Below, piece after piece: positions 16,815-25,079 of a stretch of 64,000 nucleotides of DNA. The translations under genes were made by a program, and so were the position numbers. The first letter of the stretch is position 1. Every line of letters begins with the position of its first letter. The notes below the pieces were generated by a model. It was not told the origin of the DNA, made no database searches, and saw nothing but the letters and a program-made list of their open reading frames with translations. The stretch is from CAVPDE01 sp964580575 (lineage in GTDB: Bacteria; Desulfobacterota; DSM-4660; Desulfatiglandales; HGW-15): positions 18,135 through 82,134 of the forward strand of contig CAZOLJ010000007.1 in the NCBI GenBank assembly GCA_964580575.1, written 5' to 3'.

Positions 16815-16876
16815 TCAGCTTTTTGAAATAGTCATAGAAAAGACCAGCCCGGGAGACTTGGCCGCCACTGGCGGCC
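16815..16876. promoter_or_regulatory. Leader of glgP: element shared with malQ plus a G/C hairpin
   Basis: 16815-16840 repeats, with few changes, the TTAGCTTTTTGAAATTGTCA element seen before malQ. It is followed at 16860-16876 by a perfect hairpin GGCCGCC-ACT-GGCGGCC. The position about 115-175 bp before the glgP start is compatible with a control site, but the role is not known. Confidence 0.35.
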
Positions 16877-16989
16877 TTGGAACGCAGGAAAAGGTCCCGG
16901 TCCTGTCCAGAGTGGTCGGTCCCCTGTAAACACTTTTGAACGATACAAAAAGGTTATGAGTCCCACTTCCTACGGAGGGAAGAAACGCC

Positions 16990-19554
16990 ATGACAACACC
17001 CATCAGGACCCTGGATGTGAAGCCCCTGATCCCCGAGGCCATTCAGACCATCCACGAGCTTTCCCGAAATCTCTGGTTCGTTTGGAACTCGGACGCAGAG
17101 ACCCTTTTCCGCAGCATGAATCCGGATCTCTGGGAAGAGACAAGGGAAAACCCTGTGGAGCTCCTTGTCCGGCTCAAACAGGGCGACCTCAAGAGCCTGG
17201 CCGGGGACGAGGGGTTCTGCGCGCACCTGGCCAGGGTCAAGCAGGACTTTGATCGATACATGTCGGAAAAGCCTGACTCTGCGGTGTTCGGGAGCGGAAA
17301 ACAGCCTTTCCTTGTCGCCTATTTCACGGCAGAGTGCGGCGTTGCAGACTCTCTCCCCATCTATTCCGGAGGTCTGGGCATCCTTTCAGGCGATCATTTG
17401 AAATCCGCAAGCGACCTGAGGCTTCCTGTGGTGGGCATCTCCCTTGCCTATCAAAAGGGGTATTTCAGGCAATACCTCATCCAGGATGGGTGGCAGATGG
17501 AGAGCTACCCTGTCAACCAGTTCAACACCATGCCCATGCACCTCGTCAGGGACAGCCAGGGCAACCCCGTCACGATCTCTGTGGACCTCAAAGGCGAGAC
17601 GGTCAGGGTGCAGGTGTGGCAGGTGAACATCGGGAGAACTTGCCTCTATCTTCTTGACACGAACATGAAGGAAAACTCCGAGTGGGCCAGAACCGTCACT
17701 TCCCAGCTCTACGGGGGGGACCGGGAGATGAGAATCCGCCAGGAGATCATCCTGGGGATCGGCGGTGTCAGGATGCTCAAAGCCATGGGTCTTCAGCCGG
17801 CCGTCTACCACATGAATGAAGGGCACTCCGCGTTTACGGCTTTTGAGCGGATCCGGGAGCTCAGAGAGGAGCGGGGCCTGAGCTTCAACGAAGCCATTGA
17901 GCTGGTGAGGGTCACCAGCGTGTTCACCACCCACACCCCTGTTCCTGCAGGCATCGACGCCTTTCACCCTGATCTGATGCGGGCCTACTTTGAAGCCCCG
18001 GCAAAGGCCATGGGAATCTCCATTCACGTGCTCCTGGGTTTCGGAAGACAGGATCCGAGGAACAAAGATGAGGAGTTCTCCATGGCGGTTCTTGCTCTCC
18101 GGCTCTCCAACTGGAACAATGCGGTCAGCCGTCTTCACGGCTATGTGAGCCGCAGAATGTGGCAGAAGATATGGCCAAGATCCCCTGAGTCCGACCTGCC
18201 CATTGTTCACGTCACCAACGGCGTTCACATCCCCTCCTACATTTCCAAAGGCATGGCCGAGCACTTCGACCGCTATCTCAGCCCCCGGTGGATTGAAGAT
18301 CCGGACAATGTGAAGATATGGGAGAGGGTGGACAGAATCCCCGACTCGGAATTGTGGAGAACCCACGAAAGGGGAAGAGAAAGGCTCGTCGGGTTCACCC
18401 GGCTGAGGCTCAAGAAGCAACTGGCCAGACGGGGCGCTTCAGACAGGGAGCTCGCCCTTGCGGACGAGGTGCTCAACACCGAGACCCTCACCATCGGGTT
18501 TGCCCGAAGATTCGCCCCTTACAAGAGGGCCTATCTTGTTCTCAAGGATATTGCCAGGCTCGAAAAGATTCTGACCAACACGGAGCGGCCTGTGCAGATT
18601 ATTTTTGCAGGCAAAGCCCATCCTCAAGATACGATGGGCAAGGACCTGATCAAACAGCTGATTCAGACAACGAACAGGGAGACGCTGAGACGGAACATGG
18701 TCTTCCTGGAGGACTATGACCTGGACATTGCCCGCGCCATGGTCCAGGGAGTGGACATCTGGCTCAACACGCCCCGGCGGCCCAACGAAGCCTGCGGGAC
18801 AAGCGGGATGAAAGCGGTCGCCAACGGCGCCCTTCACTTCAGCGTGCTCGACGGCTGGTGGGACGAAGGCTATGACCGGGAAATCGGCTGGGCCATTGGA
18901 AACGGCGAGGAATATGAAGATCACGCTTTCCAGGATGAACTGGAAAGCCGCGCCCTCTATGATATCCTCGAAAAGGATATCACTCCCATCTTTTATGAGA
19001 GGGGCCCTGATGGGATCCCCAGACGATGGGTCGCCAAAATGAAATCATCCATGCACAAGCTCTGCCCCATGTTCAACACCCACCGCATGGTGTCGGAATA
19101 CTGGGACCGCTTCTATCTCCCTGCGGCGGAACAGGGAGCCCAGCTCACGGAACACGATTGGGAGGACCTCAAGAAACTCGCCAAATGGCGAGAAAAGGTG
19201 ATGTACAATTGGACCCATGTGGCCATCAAGGGGATTCGGCTGCCTGAAATCTCTGAAGCGGTTGTGGGGCAAGGGTACACGGTTGAGGCCGACATCTATC
19301 TCGGGGAACTGATGCCGGAAGACCTGCTCGTGGAAGTCTACTCGGGGAGAGTGGATCCGTCCAACCGTTATCTGGACAGGTTCACTCAGATCATGAAGCC
19401 CTCCGAAGCAGTCGGTGATCGCCTCTACAGGTACCACAGCGAAATCATGTTCGAAGAAGCGGGTCACTTTGGGGTCAATGTTCGAATCACGCCCAATCAC
19501 CCCAACCCCGAGAGCCGCCACGCCATGGGCCTCGCGATCTGGGGACAAGCATAA
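16990..19554 (+). CDS. glgP: Alpha-glucan phosphorylase (DUF3417-containing type)
   Basis: The 854-residue protein begins with a DUF3417 domain (ELSRNLWFVWNSDAETLF) as in archaeal/thermophile-type glucan phosphorylases, then the GT35 core with ECGVADSLPIYSGGLGILSG, YHMNEGHSAF and the PLP-lysine region ACGTSGMKAVANGAL followed by VLDGWWDEG. It releases glucose 1-phosphate from glycogen or maltodextrin. The ATG at 16990 follows GGAGGGAAG. It is downstream of the cyclase gene but separated by a 195-bp leader, so it is likely transcribed on its own. Confidence 0.94.
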   Translation: MTTPIRTLDVKPLIPEAIQTIHELSRNLWFVWNSDAETLFRSMNPDLWEETRENPVELLVRLKQGDLKSLAGDEGFCAHLARVKQDFDRYMSEKPDSAVFGSGKQPFLVAYFTAECGVADSLPIYSGGLGILSGDHLKSASDLRLPVVGISLAYQKGYFRQYLIQDGWQMESYPVNQFNTMPMHLVRDSQGNPVTISVDLKGETVRVQVWQVNIGRTCLYLLDTNMKENSEWARTVTSQLYGGDREMRIRQEIILGIGGVRMLKAMGLQPAVYHMNEGHSAFTAFERIRELREERGLSFNEAIELVRVTSVFTTHTPVPAGIDAFHPDLMRAYFEAPAKAMGISIHVLLGFGRQDPRNKDEEFSMAVLALRLSNWNNAVSRLHGYVSRRMWQKIWPRSPESDLPIVHVTNGVHIPSYISKGMAEHFDRYLSPRWIEDPDNVKIWERVDRIPDSELWRTHERGRERLVGFTRLRLKKQLARRGASDRELALADEVLNTETLTIGFARRFAPYKRAYLVLKDIARLEKILTNTERPVQIIFAGKAHPQDTMGKDLIKQLIQTTNRETLRRNMVFLEDYDLDIARAMVQGVDIWLNTPRRPNEACGTSGMKAVANGALHFSVLDGWWDEGYDREIGWAIGNGEEYEDHAFQDELESRALYDILEKDITPIFYERGPDGIPRRWVAKMKSSMHKLCPMFNTHRMVSEYWDRFYLPAAEQGAQLTEHDWEDLKKLAKWREKVMYNWTHVAIKGIRLPEISEAVVGQGYTVEADIYLGELMPEDLLVEVYSGRVDPSNRYLDRFTQIMKPSEAVGDRLYRYHSEIMFEEAGHFGVNVRITPNHPNPESRHAMGLAIWGQA

Positions 19555-19557
19555 AGA

Positions 19558-19723
19558 CGGTACAAGGTGCACGGTTCAGGGTGCACGGCGTAAAACCACT
19601 GATTTTCTTTTTTGCTTTTCCCGTGCCTCTTGTACCCTGAACCGTGTACCTTGAACCTTGCACCGTTTTCTTGTTCATCTTCTTCCGTGCACCTTGTACC
19701 TTGAACCGTGCACCGTCTTCATG
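19558..19723. repeat. Intergenic hairpin block of GTGCACGGT / ACCTTGTACC words
   Basis: The left part (19559-19592) has GGTACAAGGTGCACGGTTCA; the right part (19620-19720) has several copies of CCGTGCACCTTGTACC and TTGAACCTTGCACC variants. The two sides are complementary and can pair in several registers. It fills the gap between glgP and the aminotransferase gene. Confidence 0.65.
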
Positions 19724-19731
19724 GAGTTTCT

Positions 19732-20886
19732 ATGTCCGATTTCGATTCTGTTGATCTGAAATTCCTGCGGAAACGCTCCGCCCTCAAGTGGGGGCGCTGG
19801 AAAGACGATGTGATTTCCCTTTCAGTGGCGGATCTCGATTTCAAAGCTCCTGAGGAGATCAAAGAGGCCGTCATCAGGGCCGCGACAGAGGACCGGACGC
19901 CCTACGGGCCTTATGGGGGAGATCCCGATGTGCTGGAGGTGGTGTGCGACAAAATCCGTCGCATCAATCGAATATGGGCGACTCCCGACCATGTGCACAT
20001 GATCCCCGGGACCATGTTCGCCATTTTCATGGCCTGCTATTACTTTCTGAAGCCAGGCGATGAGGCGGTCATTTGCCCGGGCCCCGTGTATCCCCCATTC
20101 ATCCACAATGTCCTAAACGCCCAGGCCGTTCCTGTCTTCAACCCCTTGGACTTTCACAACCATCTGAGCCTTGATCTGGACGATCTCAAACGCCGCATCA
20201 CCCCCCGCACCCGAATGCTCATGGTGTCGAACCCCCACAACCCAACGGGTAGGGTTTTCACTCGAAAGGAGCTCGAAGGTATCGCCGAGATTGCGGAGAA
20301 GCATGACCTGCTGATCTTCACCGACGAGCTCTACGAGGACATGCTCTTCGAAGGGGAACACCTGAGCATCGCCTCCCTCAGCGACGATCTGTTCCGCAGA
20401 ACCTTGACCGTGTTCGGTTTCAGCAAGGCCTTTGGTATCCCGGGGTACCGCATCGCCTACATCGTAACGGGCGGGGAGTTTGCGGCACCTCTCAAGAAGC
20501 GAATTCACGACGTGATTGTCCACACGGATACACTCGCGCAGGCTGCTGCAAAGGCCGCACTCACGACCGGGAGCCAATGGATTTCCAAGCTCATGGCCCA
20601 CCTCAAGGAGATGCGGGATTACGGGGTGGAGCGACTTACCAGGATCCCCGGGGTTTTCTGCCCGGTGCCTCAGGCGACGCCCTTCCTTTTCCCGGACATC
20701 TCGGGCTTGGGTATGACGGCAAAACAGCTCTCCGAGGTCCTCAAAGAAAAAGCGAAAGTGATTGTCATGGACGGGGCCGAGTTCGGCCCTCCCGGCGAAA
20801 GCTACATCCGCATCAACTTCGCCACCTCGCGGGAGGTCCTGAAGGAAGCCTTTGATCGCATAGAGAAAGCACTGAAGGAGCAGTAG
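19732..20886 (+). CDS. MalY/PatB-type PLP aminotransferase / C-S lyase
   Basis: The 384-residue fold-type I enzyme has NPHNPTG at 167-173, TDELYED with D198, and the PLP lysine K232 in GFSKAFGIPGYRIAY. The starting segment RKRSALKWGRWKDDVISLSV with VADLDFKAP matches the MalY/PatB subgroup, which contains cystathionine beta-lyases as well as true aminotransferases; the sequence alone does not separate these. The ATG at 19732 has no strong ribosome site because the repeat block runs up to it. It seems to stand alone. Confidence 0.85.
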   Translation: MSDFDSVDLKFLRKRSALKWGRWKDDVISLSVADLDFKAPEEIKEAVIRAATEDRTPYGPYGGDPDVLEVVCDKIRRINRIWATPDHVHMIPGTMFAIFMACYYFLKPGDEAVICPGPVYPPFIHNVLNAQAVPVFNPLDFHNHLSLDLDDLKRRITPRTRMLMVSNPHNPTGRVFTRKELEGIAEIAEKHDLLIFTDELYEDMLFEGEHLSIASLSDDLFRRTLTVFGFSKAFGIPGYRIAYIVTGGEFAAPLKKRIHDVIVHTDTLAQAAAKAALTTGSQWISKLMAHLKEMRDYGVERLTRIPGVFCPVPQATPFLFPDISGLGMTAKQLSEVLKEKAKVIVMDGAEFGPPGESYIRINFATSREVLKEAFDRIEKALKEQ

Positions 20887-20924
20887 CATGAGGTTCCAAA
20901 AGGTCCCTAGCAAGCGCCGGTATG

Positions 20925-21025
20925 TCACCCCCACCTACCCTCCCCCGTCAAGGGGGAGGAAATTATCGGCGTTCCGCGTTCTTCCCCTCCCTTGGCGGGA
21001 GGGGTAAGGGGAGGGGGAGCCGCGA
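20925..21025. repeat. C/G-rich hairpin repeat (CCCTCCCC family)
   Basis: ACCCCCACCTACCCTCCCCC with TCAAGGGGGAGGAAA, then TTCCCCTCCCTTGGCGGGAG with GTAAGGGGAGGGGG. The arms are self-complementary. It lies between the aminotransferase and macrodomain genes. Confidence 0.65.
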
Positions 21026-21057
21026 TCTCTGCGGTGAATTACTCAAGGAGGTGCCTT

Positions 21058-21579
21058 ATGGATCCCAGAGTAGAGATTGTTGAAGGGGATATTACGAAGC
21101 AGCAGGTCGATGCGATTGTGAACGCAGCCAACACCTCCCTGCTGGGTGGGGGCGGCGTGGACGGCGCAATTCACAGAGCTGCCGGGCCAGAACTCTTGCA
21201 GGAAACGAGGACAATCGGAGGGTGCCCGACTGGGGAAGCCAGGGTGAGCAAAGGCTATCGTCTTCCCGCAAAATGGGTGATTCACACGGTAGGACCCATC
21301 TGGGGCGGGGGAAACAAGAACGAGGACAGCCTTCTTGCGAACTGTTACAGGAACTGCTTCAAAGCGGCAAAAAAGAAGGGGGTGAAAACCATGGCGTTCC
21401 CCTCCATCAGCACCGGCGCCTACGGCTTTCCCCTGGAACGGGCCACAGAGATCGCCTTAAAGGAAACCAAGAAATTCCTGGCCACGGACAAGACTGTGAC
21501 AAAGGTCGTCTTTGTCTGCTTCGGCGAAAAAGTCCTCAACACCTACAAAGACACTGCCAAGAAAATACTTGGTGAATAG
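21058..21579 (+). CDS. Macrodomain protein (O-acetyl-ADP-ribose deacetylase type)
   Basis: The 173-residue protein is a single macrodomain of the YmdB/MacroD kind: VEGDITKQQVDAIVNAANTS, GGGGVDGAIHRAAGPEL with the catalytic-loop Asp, PTGEARVSKGYRLPAK, VIHTVGPIW, and SISTGAYGFPLE. It should bind ADP-ribose and remove acetyl or ADP-ribosyl groups. The ATG at 21058 has CAAGGAGGTG seven bases upstream; the open frame before it only runs through the repeat block. It is single-gene and not linked to an ADP-ribosyltransferase here. Confidence 0.92.
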   Translation: MDPRVEIVEGDITKQQVDAIVNAANTSLLGGGGVDGAIHRAAGPELLQETRTIGGCPTGEARVSKGYRLPAKWVIHTVGPIWGGGNKNEDSLLANCYRNCFKAAKKKGVKTMAFPSISTGAYGFPLERATEIALKETKKFLATDKTVTKVVFVCFGEKVLNTYKDTAKKILGE

Positions 21580-21587
21580 CACTGCCC

Positions 21588-21668
21588 ACGCTTTCCCCTC
21601 CCCTCGTGGGAGGGGTTAGGGGAGGGGGAATTTGAACCCATCACTCCACCACTCCATTACTCCATTCC
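21588..21668. repeat. Repeat block: C/G-rich hairpin plus CTCCATTACTCC words
   Basis: TTTCCCCTCCCCTCGTGGGA with GGGGTTAGGGGAGGGGG is followed by CACTCCACCACTCCATTACT words. The last part of the permease reading frame (21616 on) is read from this block, so its C-terminal tail MEWWSDGFKFPLP is repeat-derived. Confidence 0.6.
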
Positions 21669-22575
21669 GCTTTGTTTTCCACCTTCGATACGCTCTCAAA
21701 GGCACAATCAGCGCAAAGAAGGGAATCATGTACATGGCCGCGACCGTGGGTTCGATGGGCGTGAAAAACTCAGAGCTGAAGACAATCACCAGCACATTGT
21801 TCATGATCCCCAGGCAAATGACCGCCGCCACCTGATCTTCAACCGGTCTTCCCCAGGAAAGAAGAATTCCCCCCACCAGGTACAAAGCGGCCAGAAGGAA
21901 TGCCACCACCGTTGCCAGAACGATCGTCATGGGCTCTTGGTTAAAGAAATCGGAGTGCTTGGAAAAGATCCCCATGTTGGTGACGGCGAACAGGATCAGA
22001 GAAATGGGAAACTGATACTGCCTCAGCGTTTCCACCGCTCTCAAAGAAATCTTCCTCATGGTTTGCGCGAGCGCAACAGGAACAAAGATGACAATCAGCA
22101 GCAGGCGCATCATGGCCCAAACGGAAAGCTCCATGGACCGGCTGCAAAAGATGTCCACCATGGGGGGAAGGGTGAAGGGAACCAGCAAAGAGGAACACAC
22201 CACCATGACCAGCACCAGCGGCGTGTTGGCCTGAAGCAGGGTTGAAATAAAAGGCGCCACAACACCGGTCGATATCCCGGTGAGGAGCAGTGCCGACAGG
22301 CTGTAGCCGGGCCAAAGGGCGCTAAAGACAAAGAAGACTGCCGCAGGCAAAAGGATCATCCTGATGAAAAGAAAGACGCCGATGACAACGCCTTTGCTGC
22401 GTAGGGTTTTAGATATGTCCGAAAGGCTGATCGAGAGAAAGCTCAGGAAGAGGAGAGCCATCATGCAGTAAAGGGGAAAAGCCTGAAAGATCTCCCCTGC
22501 CTTTGGATAAAAGATCCCTGCGAGCAACGAGGTGTAGATGACGATGAGCAGTATCAGGTCCCTTAATCGAAACAT
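21616..22575 (-). CDS. SBF (bile acid:sodium symporter) family membrane transporter
   Basis: The 319-residue protein has nine to ten hydrophobic segments and a pattern typical of the SBF/ASBT fold: LTGISTGVVAPFISTLLQAN in the first half and CLGIMNNVLVIVFSSEFF in the second, the two discontinuous crossing helices. Substrates in the family include bile acids, pantoate, pyruvate and arsenite; nothing here defines one. The last 13 residues come from the intergenic repeat block, so the original stop codon was probably lost and replaced. It stands 17 bp after a small conserved gene on the same strand. Confidence 0.75.
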   Translation of the reverse strand: MFRLRDLILLIVIYTSLLAGIFYPKAGEIFQAFPLYCMMALLFLSFLSISLSDISKTLRSKGVVIGVFLFIRMILLPAAVFFVFSALWPGYSLSALLLTGISTGVVAPFISTLLQANTPLVLVMVVCSSLLVPFTLPPMVDIFCSRSMELSVWAMMRLLLIVIFVPVALAQTMRKISLRAVETLRQYQFPISLILFAVTNMGIFSKHSDFFNQEPMTIVLATVVAFLLAALYLVGGILLSWGRPVEDQVAAVICLGIMNNVLVIVFSSEFFTPIEPTVAAMYMIPFFALIVPLRAYRRWKTKRNGVMEWWSDGFKFPLP

Positions 22576-22592
22576 AATGTTTTGTACAGGAG

Positions 22593-22844
22593 CTAATCCT
22601 CCTCCTTCAAAAAAACCCGGTGGTATTCTTTTTCAGATAGATATTTCTTGAGGAGACCCCCCAGCAGGTCAAACAGGGTTTTCAGGTCTTCCTCCGACAG
22701 CCTCTCTCGGATCAGGGCCATGTGATCATCATCAGAGAATTTCTGCAGGTACCAGGTGAGAGTCCCCTCATCCGTCTCCCGGTCAAGCCCAAACCCGACA
22801 AGACCCTCATACTCATCGACAAACTGATGCTTGTGCTTCCCCAT
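22593..22844 (-). CDS. Small conserved acidic protein of unknown function
   Basis: The 83-residue protein starts MGKHKHQFVDEYEGLVGFGL and continues with an acidic helical part (TLTWYLQKFSDDDHMALIRE; RLSEEDLKTLFDLLGGLLKK). It has no signal peptide or membrane segment. Similar small proteins occur in anaerobic deltaproteobacteria as far as I recall, without assigned function. It is 17 bp upstream of the SBF transporter on the same strand, so the two may be co-expressed. Confidence 0.6.
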   Translation of the reverse strand: MGKHKHQFVDEYEGLVGFGLDRETDEGTLTWYLQKFSDDDHMALIRERLSEEDLKTLFDLLGGLLKKYLSEKEYHRVFLKEED

Positions 22845-22944
22845 ACTCTTTTTCGTGCTTTCTCACTTTCGCCCGCCCTGTCGCAGACCCTGAGCCCGGT
22901 CGAAGGGAGCGCGGCCAAGGATGTCTTCGTGGTTTTTCGTCTCT

Positions 22945-24012
22945 TTATTTGCCAGCCCTGACCGCAATAAGTTCTGCCACAATGCTCACTGCAATCTCTT
23001 CGGGAGTCTCTGCCCCAATGTCCAAGCCGATGGGCGCGTGGACTCGATCAAGGTCTGATTTCGTGAAGCCTTCTTCAAGGAGCTTCTCGTAAATCATCGC
23101 CTTTTTGCGCCGACTTCCGATCATACCGATGTACCTTGCCTTGGCCCTGAGGCATTGTTCGAGTACGGTCTTGTCATGGATGTGTCCCCTGGTGACAATG
23201 ACAAGGTAGGAGGATTCGTCAACGGGGATTTTTCCAAGCACACCCTCAAAAGGAACTTGGTGGACCTTGTCGGCATCCGGGAATTTCGCTGGATCAGCGA
23301 ATTCCGGACGATCGTCAATCACTTCCACCTTGAATCCCACCCGAGTGGCCAGAGGAATAATCTGAGCCGAGACATGCCCTCCACCAAAAATATAGAGGAT
23401 GGGATCCGCAAGAATCGGTTCCACAAAGAGCTCAACGCTCCCTCCGAGGTCATCTTTGGAGATGACAAGGCGGGGTTCTCTTTGTTTAAGCAAAAGAGGC
23501 GTGTTTTTTTCGATCTCTTGTGCAGCTGCTTTCATGCCGGGCATAGTTCCTATGGGCTCCGCGCCTGACAAAAGGAAACGCCTCGGGACGCTACCTTTCT
23601 GCCACCGGTCCGTGTTGACCACGGTCACGAGAAGCCCCGATCCCCCTCGCTTCTGAATGTCCAGGAGTTTTCGGAAACCCTGGATCTGGCCCTGGTCTTC
23701 AGCAGAGAGCGGTTCGAGAAATATTTCCACGTCTCCCCCGCAGATCATGTCCGTTTCCGCCACATCCTTTCCCATGAGGTTGAGGCTCAATCTTATGGGT
23801 GCATGAGTTGCAAAAACCTTCTTGGCGGCCGCCAGCACTCGCGCTTCAAGCAGTCCGCCTCCTATGGTTCCCACATAGGACCCGTTTTCCAGGATGAGGA
23901 ACTTGGTTCCCGCTCCTCTTGGACCGGATCCGGTCAGCCTGATGATGGTCGCGAGCACGGAGAACTCGCTCTTGCCCATCAGCTCCACAGCTTTTTCATA
24001 AACATCCTTCAT
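22945..24012 (-). CDS. xdhC: XdhC/CoxI family molybdenum-hydroxylase maturation protein
   Basis: The 355-residue protein has the N-terminal XdhC_CoxI domain (ATIIRLTGSGPRGAGTKFLI, YVGTIGGGLLEARV, MICGGDVEIFLEPL with the conserved Cys) and the C-terminal Rossmann domain (LYIFGGGHVSAQIIPLA, VIDDRPEFADPAKFPDA, VTRGHIHDKTVLEQ, YIGMIGSRRKKAMI, PIGLDIGAETPEEIAVSI). Proteins of this kind insert a sulfurated molybdenum cofactor into xanthine dehydrogenase-like enzymes. It is on the same strand as yqeC and selB just upstream, a grouping typical of selenium-dependent molybdenum hydroxylase systems. Confidence 0.9.
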   Translation of the reverse strand: MKDVYEKAVELMGKSEFSVLATIIRLTGSGPRGAGTKFLILENGSYVGTIGGGLLEARVLAAAKKVFATHAPIRLSLNLMGKDVAETDMICGGDVEIFLEPLSAEDQGQIQGFRKLLDIQKRGGSGLLVTVVNTDRWQKGSVPRRFLLSGAEPIGTMPGMKAAAQEIEKNTPLLLKQREPRLVISKDDLGGSVELFVEPILADPILYIFGGGHVSAQIIPLATRVGFKVEVIDDRPEFADPAKFPDADKVHQVPFEGVLGKIPVDESSYLVIVTRGHIHDKTVLEQCLRAKARYIGMIGSRRKKAMIYEKLLEEGFTKSDLDRVHAPIGLDIGAETPEEIAVSIVAELIAVRAGK

Positions 24013-24029
24013 GGTCTGTCCTTCTTGTC

Positions 24030-24112
24030 AGAAGTCTCAAAATCTCCCCTTTCCCCTCTTTACCAAAGAGGGGTATTCCCTCCCTTTGGTAAAGGGAGGT
24101 CAGGAGGGATTT
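24030..24112. repeat. Paired TTTACCAAAG hairpins (CCCTCCCC family relative)
   Basis: CCCCTCTTTACCAAAGAGGG and CCTCCCTTTGGTAAAGGGAG are each perfect hairpins and also complementary to each other. The following TCAGGAGGGATTTG overlaps the last codons and stop of yqeC, so the end of that gene is inside the repeat. Confidence 0.7.
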
Positions 24113-24885
24113 GAAAAAATCTGATAAACCCCCTGCCTGACCGATCCCAAAATCACGCGGTCAATTTTGTTTGCCGGGTCGGCAAGAACAATATCCGCCA
24201 GTTCTTCGGCCTTTGTCTCTTCTTCGATCAGATCCCCCTTGTTCAGAAAAACAACCTTTCTTGCACTTCCAGGCGTCCCCTTGAACAGCCCTGCAGGGTG
24301 AAGGAAAGCCTTAGCCAGTGCGCTAGGTGTGAGAATGCCTCCAGGTTCAAGCCCCGTGATCTTTCTGACTTGCTCAACCCTGAAGGCGGTCGCCTCATCC
24401 AGCCGTGCGCTCATGGCCTCAAGCCCCATCATAGCCACAACCATCGTGACGGAGCTCGGAACGACTGGCTCATGCTCTGCCGGCGCCTTCAAAGGGTGCC
24501 CCGCCGAACCGTCTGCCTCGACAACCAGGCAATGAACATTCGAATCCTGAAAGATTTCATCTGCTAGAGACGCTCTGATCCCCTCAACTTTCTCTGAATC
24601 GAGGATGCTCCTCCCCACAAAGACGGTTCTTTCGCTGCTCAATCCTTCCGTTTTTTTCTTCTTCCAATCCGCAGCGTCTTCGACAAGAAGGATCTTTTCA
24701 TATTCCAGTGCTTCCCTGTGCCACACCTTCGTGGTCGTAGACGCGAAGACTCGTTTGCGGTTGCGCCTAAGTTCATCGGTGAGCGCAAACATCAGAGTTG
24801 TCTTACCGCCTCCGCCGACAAGGGCAATGTGTTCGCGGGCACTTAGTGCTAGAGTGTCTATCAGGCTTTTGGTTTTCTTTTTCAA
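24100..24885 (-). CDS. yqeC: YqeC-type selenium-cofactor accessory protein
   Basis: The 261-residue protein has a P-loop VGGGGKTTLMFAL at about 23-35, VFASTTTKVW, VVEADGSAGHPLKAPAEHEP and FLNKGDL, the pattern of YqeC, a putative accessory ATP-binding protein of selenium-dependent molybdenum hydroxylases. The chemistry it performs is not settled. It lies 87 bp upstream of xdhC and about 190 bp downstream of selB, all minus. Its last residues (IFSNPS) are coded in the repeat block. Confidence 0.88.
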   Translation of the reverse strand: MKKKTKSLIDTLALSAREHIALVGGGGKTTLMFALTDELRRNRKRVFASTTTKVWHREALEYEKILLVEDAADWKKKKTEGLSSERTVFVGRSILDSEKVEGIRASLADEIFQDSNVHCLVVEADGSAGHPLKAPAEHEPVVPSSVTMVVAMMGLEAMSARLDEATAFRVEQVRKITGLEPGGILTPSALAKAFLHPAGLFKGTPGSARKVVFLNKGDLIEEETKAEELADIVLADPANKIDRVILGSVRQGVYQIFSNPS

Positions 24886-24904
24886 TTCACGAGTCTATCT
24901 TGCC

Positions 24905-25079
24905 CATTGTAGGTTGTCCGTAGTCCGTTGTCAGTAGTTCGTTGCAGGTCGCTGGTTGCTTGTTGCAGGTCGCACGTTGCGCGTTGCTTGTGGGAGGTTG
25001 CCTCTCCCCGGCTGACCGTTCACGGTTCACCGGCAACTGATCACCGTCTTTTCTATTCTGTCTCCTGTATTCTGTCTTC
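24905..25079. repeat. Intergenic word-repeat block (GTTGCAGGTCG and TTCTGTCT words)
   Basis: Variants of GTTGCAGGTCGC / GTTGCGCGTTGC are followed by GGTTGCCTCTCC, TTCACGGTTCACCGG, and CTATTCTGTCTCCTGTATTC. The last word is the one also used at 39.35 kb. The block fills the gap between yqeC and selB; no gene is seen in it. Confidence 0.55.
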
